A stretch of DNA of 64,000 nt from Cupriavidus pauculus. GTDB lineage: Bacteria > Pseudomonadota > Gammaproteobacteria > Burkholderiales > Burkholderiaceae. Positions within the stretch are counted from its first letter, which is position 1, and each line of letters opens with the position of its first letter. The stretch spans positions 1 to 64,000 of the forward strand of contig NZ_CP044066.1 in NCBI RefSeq assembly GCF_008693385.1. The letters are read 5' to 3'. Below the pieces are notes generated by a model, which was not told the origin of the DNA, did not search any database, and worked only from the letters and a program-made list of their open reading frames with translations. Shown here one piece after another: positions 1 through 7,377 of the stretch. Position numbers and translations under genes: made by a program.

Positions 1-190
1 CCGGCTGTTTCAAATCGCTGAGATCTGGTGCGCGCGATGGGGGTGCGGGCTGATCTGCAGGAGCCTTCGTGGCAAAGCCATTCGGTTGGCGCTCTACTAG
101 TGCTTGCGCACGCGCGAATCGATCCGCTGGGGGCGCTACCGATAGTGCTCGGTTTGCTTGCTGTCGCATAAGGTCAAGCTTCTTCGTCAT
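1..190 (-). CDS. parB: ParB-type partition protein, N-terminal part (runs off window)
   Basis: Reading leftwards from an ATG at 190, an uninterrupted frame runs off the window edge; the visible 63 residues start MTKKLDLMRQQANRA and are rich in Pro and Ala, like the disordered N-terminus of plasmid ParB proteins. A very strong ribosome binding site (GGAGGTGATC) lies at 193-202, inside the end of parA, and the parA stop overlaps this start as TGATG, so the pair is translationally coupled. The ParB identity is inferred from position and coupling; the DNA-binding domain is outside the window. Known ParB role: binds parS and loads onto DNA with ParA for replicon segregation. Confidence 0.75.
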   Translation of the reverse strand, partial: MTKKLDLMRQQANRALSVAPPADRFARAQALVERQPNGFATKAPADQPAPPSRAPDLSDLKQP

Positions 191-903
191 CAGATCACCT
201 CCGCATTCTGCGTAACCGCTTTTGTCTTTCCTGCTTTCTTGCCTACAGGCAGGCCGAGTTTTTCCAGGACGACATCCGCGAGGGCTTCGACTTCTTTCAC
301 AGCTGCGCCCGCCCCCGTAACGCCATGAACGCTTAGGCCGAACATCTGCGATTCACCATATGCGTTGCGCTGTTGCAGACCGGTATCCAGGAGCGGAATT
401 TCCTGGTCATCCTGCAAGATCTCTGTGCATGCCTTGAATACGTTGCCACGACGGGACATGGATGGAATGCAGTAGGTCTGGAGCGAAGGATTCTCCTGCT
501 TAGCACGCCTTGCCAGCTCTTTTGCCTCTCTGCTCGCCCAGACATTGTCCAGCAGCGGGATAACTGGGATCAGACCGATGTCGGAGACGTTGAGGGCAGC
601 CCAGGGAATGGACGACTCAATGGCGGGTGGGCAATCGATGAAGATGAAGTCGTAATTCACCGCATGCTTCTCAATCTCCCCGAGCATCTTTTCGCGAAGC
701 GGCGCTAGGCTGATAACGGTGGCCGGGAATGGCTTATCGGCACCGGCCTGACCCGCCCAGATAGTGCTCGTGCCTTGCTTGTCCATATCAACCAGCAGCG
801 TGCGGTGACCGCGGAGCGCAAACGCTGCCGCGAGTTGCATGCACGTCATTGTTTTTCCGCAACCGCCCTTCTGGTTAAACACCGTGATAATGCGTGCGCC
901 CAT
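190..903 (-). CDS. parA: ParA-family partition ATPase
   Basis: 237-residue ParA/MinD-type ATPase that with ParB segregates the replicon. The deviant Walker A KGGCGKT is at residues 12-18, the second conserved Asp lies in LVDMDKQGTS (about 37-46), and Walker B is DFIFIDCPP (about 86-94). No N-terminal helix-turn-helix is present, so this is the short ParA type. The ATG at 903 follows GGGAGATCAGT, a good ribosome binding site, and an AT-rich leader at about 915-970 is the likely promoter region. It is followed by parB with a TGATG overlap. The cluster of TTTCAC-NN-GTGAAA palindromes just upstream supports a partition locus rather than a chromosomal MinD. Confidence 0.93.
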   Translation of the reverse strand: MGARIITVFNQKGGCGKTMTCMQLAAAFALRGHRTLLVDMDKQGTSTIWAGQAGADKPFPATVISLAPLREKMLGEIEKHAVNYDFIFIDCPPAIESSIPWAALNVSDIGLIPVIPLLDNVWASREAKELARRAKQENPSLQTYCIPSMSRRGNVFKACTEILQDDQEIPLLDTGLQQRNAYGESQMFGLSVHGVTGAGAAVKEVEALADVVLEKLGLPVGKKAGKTKAVTQNAEVI

Positions 904-1113
904 ACTGATCTCCCGAAATTTTATTTAAAATAACATAAAATTATTGATAATGAAACATCCTATTTGCATTGATTGCACATTGTTGACGTAATGCGTTGAC
1001 AGTCGAAGATGTCGCGCCACGGACGCGTCATTCAAACTGCGAATTGCTTGCTTGGATTGCTGGCCTTCCGCATGATGACCCCGAGGGGCGGCAATCACTA
1101 GCCGAGTCCCCAT

Positions 1114-1129
1114 CTTTCACACGTGAAAG
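1114..1129. repeat. parS-like palindrome 1
   Basis: Sequence CTTTCACACGTGAAAG. Two TTTCAC/GTGAAA half sites are separated by two bases (AC). It is the copy nearest parA, about 210 bp upstream of its start. The half site is that of chromosomal parS (TTTCACGTGAAA), but with two extra central bases. Confidence 0.7.
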
Positions 1130-1235
1130 TTCCGTTGTTTAGCCCGGGACGACCAGCTGAGGAAGCCTGATGCAAGAACTGGAGATTAGTCGCGAACCGT
1201 GTTGGGAGACTTTGTTGGCGGTTGGATGAAGGATG

Positions 1236-1253
1236 GCTTTCACGTGTGAAAGC
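1236..1253. repeat. parS-like palindrome 2
   Basis: GCTTTCACGTGTGAAAGC, the same half sites with GT in the middle and one extra paired base on each side. Confidence 0.7.
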
Positions 1254-1323
1254 AGCCTAGTATGTGACGCGTGAACTTTTGGCATCAAGGAGGACAGGTT
1301 CCTGCGCTCAGCGCTCCTGTCGA

Positions 1324-1357
1324 AAGCACATACTTTCACGTGTGAAAGTATGTGCTT
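1324..1357. repeat. parS-like palindrome 3 inside a 34-bp inverted repeat
   Basis: The core CTTTCACGTGTGAAAG (1333-1348) sits in an inverted repeat with perfect 15-base arms (outer sequence AAGCACATA, mirrored on the right) around a CGTG centre. The long perfect arms go beyond what a simple ParB site needs. Confidence 0.75.
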
Positions 1358-1438
1358 ATCTCGTCCATTCTAGAGTTCAGTAGTCCGCGATCAGAGATGT
1401 GGTGGGCTGGTGTAGTGCTGATTAGGGCTACGCTACAC

Positions 1439-1460
1439 ACACTTTCACATGTGAAAGTGT
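1439..1460. repeat. parS-like palindrome 4
   Basis: A perfect 22-bp palindrome with core CTTTCACATGTGAAAG at 1442-1457, flanked by ACA on the left and TGT on the right. Confidence 0.75.
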
Positions 1461-1605
1461 AGCGCGCTCATCCGAAGTTCCACACAAAAGCCCGTAGTCC
1501 AAGGTGCGCTTCCCGCCTCGTATGCCTTCGCTTGTTTGCTTAATGAATGCGCGTTTCGATACCACGTATGGCGCATACGCATTCTCTAAGATCCCGTACC
1601 ACGAC

Positions 1606-1621
1606 CTTTCACATGTGAAAG
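1606..1621. repeat. parS-like palindrome 5
   Basis: Core CTTTCACATGTGAAAG without extended arms. Confidence 0.7.
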
Positions 1622-1702
1622 TCACCTCGAAATGTGTCACCCTCGGGTTGATATCCTTATCACCTCTTGCCGTTTCGGTGAGAACACGCACTAGAAGCTG
1701 CT

Positions 1703-1732
1703 GCTCGCGCTTTCATACGTGAAAGCGCGAGC
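1703..1732. repeat. parS-like palindrome 6 inside a 30-bp inverted repeat
   Basis: The core CTTTCATACGTGAAAG (1710-1725) has one altered half-site base. It is extended to perfect 13-base arms by GCTCGCG on the left and CGCGAGC on the right. Confidence 0.7.
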
Positions 1733-2465
1733 GGGCCGATCCCGTTGACTTTTGGAGCTTGGCATTGCATACGCTGAGCATTCAGAAAATTGCAGAGCGT
1801 CGAAAAATGCGGGACGCTGGTGATTTGCTCTGGAGGGCGTAGGCTGTCGCTCCTTTTCATCGGAAAAATACATTTTTATTAAATTTTTTTCTGCAAAGGT
1901 CCCACGCGTCTTCCGTTCGCATAGACGCGTTCCGGAGGTCTGACGGTATCACCTCTCGGTGGTCGGTTTCGTTCGTGCGCGAGTATCCATCAAAGAGCTA
2001 ACCGCCTCGGCGACGAACGTCCCCCATCAGCGAGCGTGTGGCGACAGAGGAGCCTAGACAAGGATGTGAGGCCCGGTTGCGGCCGCATTGTCTCTGGCAG
2101 GGGTTAGGAAGCAGACGCGCTCAGTGATGCCGCCTGTGGCCGCGCTACTGCGCACCATTGCGTCTAGAAGGGATCGGTCGCCTAGGCAGGGGGGGCGGAA
2201 TCATTGGAGCGCGATTCTTCAACGCAGCACAACACAGCCCCAGAATAGCTCACGGCGAGTCCTGGCCAGGACGAACCATGAAACGGATCTCCAGCCATCT
2301 AAGTGTCTGATAATAAACAAGAATGAACCACGCGACATTTCACAAGGAGTAAAACGCGTGGCAAAAATCAATGTAAATTATCTTCGATTATGGTGGCTCA
2401 CCCGTAACAGAAGCTGCTGCCGTTCGGCTGAGTAGGAATCGGGAGGCTGAGCAACATCGTTTTCT
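1733..2465. other. Non-coding stretch with AT-rich patch, possible origin region
   Basis: No convincing gene was found. A strongly AT-rich patch at about 1862-1895 stands out in GC-rich surroundings, and the stretch lies within the palindrome array next to parAB, so it could contain replication-origin elements. I see no clear DnaA boxes, iterons or rep gene. A possible 25-codon frame begins with GTG at 2359 after AAGGAGTAAAACGC, but it has no recognisable product. Confidence 0.3.
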
Positions 2466-2483
2466 GCTTTCACATGTGAAAGC
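2466..2483. repeat. parS-like palindrome 7
   Basis: GCTTTCACATGTGAAAGC. It is the most distant copy of the array, about 740 bp beyond copy 6. Confidence 0.7.
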
Positions 2484-3535
2484 GTGTGGAAGCTCTGGGC
2501 GATCGTTGATTTCCGCGCAGATCAGCAGGGGCAGGGTGTGCGTCGGGGGCGCGAGAGTATCCATAACCGCGTATAGGGACGAGCGCCGGACGCGCGCCGC
2601 CCCCGACGCGTTTCCCGCCAAGCTCTGAGCCCGGATGCGGATGCTCCAGATCGTAAGTCACCTGGCCGTTAGCCGTTAGATGCAATGTCCTTGATCCAAC
2701 CTCACTGCGCGCACATGGGCGCAAGATTTGGTTCGAGGAGCTTGGGATCCACTAGGAAGGCGAGCACTGGAGGTGCCCGGAGCAATGGTCGTACCCCCAC
2801 CCATCTAGCCGAGGGGCTGAGCGTCGAAGCCTGCGTCGCCAGCGCGCCAGCGGCTTTGCTGGCGCTGGCCCGCCGGGCCCGCGTGCACCGCTGGCCATCA
2901 CGATCGCGTTCACGCAGGCATGCGCTTCTCGAATGGGCGGCGACATGGGGGCTTGGATCATCGAAGACCACTATCTCGGTGCCGAGAGTGTCGTTCATAT
3001 CAGCTCGTTTAGAAAACGATCGACTTGGCGCTGGGCCTTGGCTTCGCCCCCGGGGCTCTCTAATTCCGCAATCCTGCCGCGTTAACGATGGCAGGTGGAG
3101 CGCAGATAGAGTTTCGCAGATCGGCGCGCGGTGGCACTGCAGCTCGCATATGCCGGGGAGGCAGGCGTCTCCGGCATGTCGATCTGGCCACCGCGCAAGA
3201 TGCCTTTGACGCCACCCCGCGCGCTGGCGCACTGTCACTGCGCCAGCGCCGCGCACGAGCTGCCAATGTGCGTAGCCGACGAGCGTAGCGGTGGTCCAAG
3301 TTTTTGTCCGTCCCCCCGCGTTTAGCCTGGATCGGGAAGCCCATGGTCGGCAGAGTAGGCGGCAGCGTCCGAAATCGCAGAAATCAGGACAAGCGGCTGT
3401 CTGTGCGCGACTGATCTGACGAGCGACGTCGCCTAGGTCGCTACACGCGACCGCTCGCCGCACTTGTCGGGGGACGCTTCGGCTCGATCGATAACCACAT
3501 CGCAAACGCGGGCAGGAATACGACACACCGTCGAT
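2484..3535. other. Decayed or non-coding region, nothing recognised
   Basis: Several long GC-rich frames overlap on both strands. None has a convincing ribosome binding site, recognisable motif or consistent codon use, and several look like frame-shifted pieces of one another. I treat them as chance frames or remnants. Confidence 0.4.
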
Positions 3536-3790
3536 TCATGCAACATTCGATTGGCGTTGACAGCTGGTCTCCAGCAACTTTTGCGCACCCCGGATGCGTT
3601 GCGGGATCAGCCATTGGATCGGCGCGGTTCCCGTTTCGTCAGGGAAGCGGCACGACGGCCAGCCGCGCCGCACGGCGATCGCCTGGCCATAGTCACTCCC
3701 GGCCAAATTCAGGCGCTTCCCTCGTGCGCCACTCCGCGTGGACTTGTCGTTCCGAGCAGGGCGAGTTCGAGCAGTTGCCTCGAATGTGCG
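3536..3790 (-). pseudogene. Remnant of an AraC/GlxA-type regulator (helix-turn-helix part)
   Basis: On the minus strand, between about 3700 and the stop at 3536, the frame reads ETGTAPIQWLIPQRIRGAQ followed by KLLET. This closely resembles the second helix-turn-helix of GlxA-type AraC regulators. The upstream part of the domain is barely recognisable, the frame stops before the domain is complete, and no start is visible. It is a short decayed fragment; the left boundary is the stop and the right boundary is approximate. Confidence 0.45.
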
Positions 3791-3815
3791 AAAAAAAGCT
3801 CCGCATCGCGGAGCT
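3791..3815 (-). terminator. Rho-independent terminator after the cold-shock gene
   Basis: Read on the minus strand, the stem AGCTCCGC, loop GAT and stem GCGGAGCT (3797-3815) are followed by a run of seven T (3791-3797). It lies 25 bp past the cold-shock stop codon. Confidence 0.88.
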
Positions 3816-3839
3816 CCTTCGAGAGATTACAGGAGCCGT

Positions 3840-4043
3840 TTAGATCGGCTCGATTTTCGTTGCTGCAGGACCCTTTTGGCCCACCCCGGCAATATAGCGA
3901 ACCTTTTGTCCCTCTTGGAGGGACTTAAACCCACTGCCTTGAACCTCGGAAAAGTGCGCAAAAAGATCGTTTCCGCCATTATCGGGCGTGATAAACCCAA
4001 AGCCCTTCGAATCGTTGAACCACTTTACGGTACCGGTTTCCAT
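3840..4043 (-). CDS. Cold-shock protein, CspA family
   Basis: 67-residue single cold-shock domain, the usual size. RNP1 (KGFGFI, about 13-18) and RNP2 (DLFAHF, about 27-32) are intact, and the N-terminal [11 protein letters not shown] is typical of beta-proteobacterial CspA homologues. The family binds single-stranded RNA/DNA and melts mRNA structure during cold or stress. It starts with ATG at 4043 after an AAGGA-like site, and a strong terminator follows at once, so it is monocistronic. The AT-containing leader upstream is consistent with the long 5' UTR common in csp genes. Confidence 0.95.
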   Translation of the reverse strand: METGTVKWFNDSKGFGFITPDNGGNDLFAHFSEVQGSGFKSLQEGQKVRYIAGVGQKGPAATKIEPI

Positions 4044-4191
4044 GTTGAATTCCTTAAAAAGTTCTCAGCTGGCATAGCATTGCCAGCGAGGCACGACGTT
4101 CAAGGGAGCAGCAACAAGGAAAGTGACGCTATGCGTCAGGTACATCGAGGCTATGACTTGAGATCCTGCTCGATCTCTTATACAGGTCGAT

Positions 4192-5104
4192 GTGACGCGG
4201 GGCAAGCGAAGAAGGAAAATTCCCGAAGATTCGTGCGCGAGCAATCTGTGGCCCATTTTCTCTGAATTGCGAGGGAGATATCCCAAGCACGCAAGTACGG
4301 GCGGATTGCGTCCGAAGACCTGTAAGCTCATCCGAAATCGCACGCTGGCACAGGTTGTGGCAGTCAAACTAACGAAGCAGTGGTCCCCGGAGCAGATTGA
4401 AGGTTGGCTCAAGCATGTCTACGCGGTCAACAAGGACTACCAGGTGTCACACGAGACCATCTATCGTAGCCTCTACGTGCAGGCCCGCGCCGCGCCCTGA
4501 AGAAGGAGTTGCTTCAACATCTGAGGCGGTGCCGGATCATGCGCCACTCGCGCAACTATTCGGCGAAGGCCGACGAGCGCGGAAGAATCCGTGATGCCGT
4601 TTCAATAAGCGAGCGACCGCGAACGCTGAAGATCGCGCGATACCTGGGCATTGGGAAGACGACTTGCTCTTCGACAGTGCCAATAGCCAGATCGTCACCT
4701 TGGTCGAGCGTCAGACGCGGTTCGTGATGCTCCTGAAGGTCTCCGGCAAAGACACGGAGACAGTCGTCAACGCCTTGATCCGACATGCCGGAGAACTGCC
4801 CCAGGAGCTTTACAAATCGTTGGCGTGGGATCGCGGCAAGGGGTTGGCGGACCACCAGCGTTTTACGGTCTCGACCGACATCAAGGTTTACTTCTGTGAC
4901 CCACGGAATCCCTGGCAACGCGGCTCCAACGAGAACACCAATGGCCTCCTGAGGCAGTACCTTCCCAAAGGAATTGATCTCTCTGTCTATTCACAGGCAA
5001 AGCTCAATGGCATAGCACGCCGCGTCAACGAACGTCCGCGTAAAACACTAAACTTCGATACACCCGCTGAACGATTCCATCAAACCGTTGCATCGACCGG
5101 TTGA
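4192..5104 (+). pseudogene. IS30-family transposase, frameshifted
   Basis: Three consecutive plus-strand frames together spell an IS30-family transposase, similar to the IS1088 group known from Cupriavidus. The pieces are residues containing WSPEQIEGWLKHVY and SHETIYRSLYVQ (to 4500), LLQHLRRCRIMRHSRNYS (from about 4510), and the catalytic core from 4664 with LVERQTRFVMLLKV, WDRGK, CDPRNPWQRGSNENTNGLL and NERPRKTLNF. Frameshifts near 4495 and 4640 break it. The N-terminal part is unrelated or degenerate before about 4310, so the left end is lost. The likely right end is near 5104-5130 (GAATCCACAAGTGTGCACTG). Not functional as it stands. Confidence 0.88.
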
Positions 5105-5130
5105 ATCCACAAGTGTGCACTGCCACAAAT

Positions 5131-5325
5131 GGCGAACAGTCGATCGCAGTTGTTGATCGCAGACTTGGCTGCGTCTGCATTGGACAGCTACTAACTCGTG
5201 CGAACCCTGCGCAGTCGGCCGGAATGGACACGTGTTCACGCCATTTGCGATGAGCGGATCTAATCCCCAGCCTAATATTGATAAAGCCATTTGGCTCGGC
5301 TTCGATTCGCATCTTTCGACGCTGA
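5131..5325. other. Short intergenic stretch, no gene recognised
   Basis: Between the IS30 remnant and the 5326 gene pair. Overlapping minus-strand frames cross it but show no recognisable motif or ribosome binding site. Confidence 0.35.
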
Positions 5326-5589
5326 TCACAGTTGAGGTGTTGTTGGCCGCCGTGGCGCAGCTTCACCTGCATTAATCAAACGCTTACGACGCTGCAATCG
5401 CAAAGCGGATACTGTGACAATCAACGCTGGTAGGAACGATTCGGCTGTATTGACCTGTACACCCTGAGCGCGCGCGTCTCGGATGGTCGCAATTTGCTGG
5501 CGTATGAGAAACCGGCCTTCATCGATGTAGGCATCCAGCCGCTTCTCTTGCATCAGCTCAATGAAGGCTTCCGTCAGATCAAGGCTCAT
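5326..5589 (-). CDS. Hypothetical protein, second gene of a coupled pair
   Basis: 87-residue protein of unknown function. The N-terminal half (MSLDLTEAFIELMQEKR onwards) is predicted helical and charged; the C-terminus is basic (LRLQRRKRL) with a proline-rich tail. The start ATG overlaps the stop of the upstream gene as ATGA, so the two are translationally coupled and probably work together. Size and arrangement would suit a small regulatory or toxin-antitoxin pair, but no family signature is visible and I do not assign one. Confidence 0.6.
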   Translation of the reverse strand: MSLDLTEAFIELMQEKRLDAYIDEGRFLIRQQIATIRDARAQGVQVNTAESFLPALIVTVSALRLQRRKRLINAGEAAPRRPTTPQL

Positions 5590-5846
5590 GTCATGGTCTT
5601 CTGGTCGGTCGCGAAATTAGACTTTGCCACCGGGCGGCGCTCGTCTATCCACAGCTTGGCCCACGCGAGCCCTTGAGCCAGCGCCCGCTCGCGGGTTCTG
5701 AAGACGCCGAGTGATCCCGAAATCGCAAGCGTGTCGCTTTCCTGCTCAACTGCTCCAGAGGACTCAAATACGTCGTCGGAGATCGCGCGGGCATATGCCC
5801 TCGCTTGGTGACCGAAGTATCTTTGCGTCGTTGTGATGGGTCCCAC
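5586..5846 (-). CDS. Hypothetical protein, first gene of a coupled pair
   Basis: About 86 residues from a GTG at 5846; the open frame extends to an ATG at 5897. I prefer the GTG because AGAGGGGAG precedes it at good spacing, while the ATG has no ribosome binding site. The sequence has a central acidic part (SDDVFESSGAVEQESD) and a segment RTRERALAQGLAWAKLWIDE that looks like an amphipathic helix. No family is recognised. It overlaps the next gene by ATGA. Confidence 0.55.
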   Translation of the reverse strand: MGPITTTQRYFGHQARAYARAISDDVFESSGAVEQESDTLAISGSLGVFRTRERALAQGLAWAKLWIDERRPVAKSNFATDQKTMT

Positions 5847-6032
5847 AGAACTGCTCCCCTCTAAGACGGCAGTGGCAAATTGCGGCCGCCACTGCATGGT
5901 AGAGAGCGGATGGGCTGGAGGCTACCAAGGCCGGCAGTCGGCAATGGAAGGATTCCGTACAAGCGAGGTGTGGCATCAGGTGCGGCGGCGTGCCGCCGCA
6001 CCTTCATATTCTCAACGCGGGAGAGCAATTAG

Positions 6033-6293
6033 TCACTCGGTCACTCGCGCTTTACACGTTTGCAGTTCTAGAGTGCGAGCCGTCTCGATGCAACCCGTGT
6101 CCGGCGAGATAGCGTTCAGTTTGATTAGTCGCTCGACTCTCCACCAGGCGACAACTTCTGCTGCATATGCTTGGTCACGGTGGAAGAGCTCGCAATGTAC
6201 CGGGCGGCCAGTTAGCATAGACCGCACTATACGCAAAGTGGAACCGTCTCTCAGATGCGACAGCAGTCGAGTTTGTTGAACGGATTTCGCCAT
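6033..6293 (-). CDS. Hypothetical protein
   Basis: A frame of 86 residues from an internal ATG (MAKSVQQTRLLSHLRDG), or 103 from the first ATG at 6344. Neither start has a clear ribosome binding site. The protein contains several Arg and a WWRVERLI segment, but no known motif. It lies alone between the 5326-5846 pair and a non-coding AT-rich stretch. It may be real or a chance frame. Confidence 0.35.
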   Translation of the reverse strand: MAKSVQQTRLLSHLRDGSTLRIVRSMLTGRPVHCELFHRDQAYAAEVVAWWRVERLIKLNAISPDTGCIETARTLELQTCKARVTE

Positions 6294-6344
6294 GTTGTTA
6301 GTAGGAACAATTAATGATGCGACCTTGAAAGTGATATGTCGCAA

Positions 6345-6813
6345 AAATTTGCCGGCTACTACATTACGAGAATAAAGGAGAGTCCTTCATTCTAGCTCAA
6401 TCTTTGGGATCGAATATATTAATATCTATGGTATATCCCCCAGCGTCTGCGCAGCCCCGATTCAGGGTTCAACGTTCCCAATTACATCCAGCTATTCTCA
6501 CGGGTTGGCCGCGCGTGCGAAATAAGAGGAAGTGTGGGTAAGTCGTCGCTCTACGCCGATCCGCTATTGACCTCAGTCGGATATCACGAGCGAATTACTG
6601 TCGCCTGCGTGTCTAGCGCGTCGAACCTATTGCACTGTTTAAGCCAAAACTCGTGACGGGCGCTCCGGTTAAATGTGCTTCCCTATGATAAATTTGCCAA
6701 TTTTGATGCCCTTAAATGAGCGTTCCCTTGACCTCTTCCTTGAAAGATGGGCAAAGGCTGGTAAGCTAGGGAGCGTCGACATCTGTAGGTGCAACAACAA
6801 GGAGAAGAAAGCA
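6345..6813. other. AT-rich intergenic region upstream of the H-NS-like gene
   Basis: No gene is seen. The stretch is visibly more AT-rich than its surroundings (for example 6400-6435), which suits an H-NS-bound or promoter region for the following gene. Confidence 0.4.
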
Positions 6814-7128
6814 ATGGCTACTTACAAACAACTGCTGGCTCAGAAGCAAGCGCTGGAAGCTCAAATCGCCGAGGTACGCGCGACGGAAGTGAATGGTGTT
6901 ATCGACCAGATTCGCGCGCTTATGGAGCAATATGGATTGTCTCTCGAGGATATTCAGGGTAAGCGTCGCCGGGGACGGCCGGCAGGCAGGGGAGTCGCGA
7001 AAGAAGTCAAGGAGCCGCTACCCCCTAAGTTCCGGGATCCAAAGTCCGGTAAGACGTGGTCGGGTCGGGGGCGGACGCCAGCCTGGCTCGGCAAGAACCC
7101 GAATCGTTTTCTAATCGCACAGGAGTAA
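6814..7128 (+). CDS. H-NS family nucleoid-associated protein
   Basis: 104 residues. The N-terminal coiled coil (MATYKQLLAQKQALEAQIAE, about 1-45) is the oligomerisation part. A basic linker KRRRGRPAG precedes the C-terminal H-NS DNA-binding signature, FRDPKSGKTWSGRGRTPAWL (about 75-95), typical of beta-proteobacterial H-NS/Bph homologues. The family silences AT-rich and horizontally acquired DNA; plasmid copies are common. The start ATG at 6814 follows AAGGAGAAGAAAGC; longer upstream frame sequence lacks H-NS character. A single-gene unit. Confidence 0.93.
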   Translation: MATYKQLLAQKQALEAQIAEVRATEVNGVIDQIRALMEQYGLSLEDIQGKRRRGRPAGRGVAKEVKEPLPPKFRDPKSGKTWSGRGRTPAWLGKNPNRFLIAQE

Positions 7129-7377
7129 CCCGAGCTCCGGAGCCCGCTTGTCTGTTTCTCGTGGGGCGACGACATCAAACGCGTCCGAGGTCAAGGCCGT
7201 GGCATGCGCGCAGCGAGGGCCTTGGTCAGTAGATAGAGCGATGACGGATCGCGCACGGAGCTCTTACAAGGTTGTGCCGCGAGCCTCTTTAGCGCAAGCG
7301 GATTACCCATTGCCGTAGCAGCATCGCCCGCGACAGCATCGTCGAATCAGTCGCGAGCCGAATGTCTCTAGTCCCAC
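7129..7377. other. Intergenic, no gene seen
   Basis: Converging space between the H-NS-like gene (plus) and rpoD (minus). No convincing terminator with a T tract is visible. Confidence 0.35.

Noticed and set aside
2702..3526. A 274-codon minus-strand frame
   Set aside because: Cys/Arg/Ser-rich composition of a GC-rich antisense frame, no ribosome binding site, no motif, and other frames overlap it on both strands.
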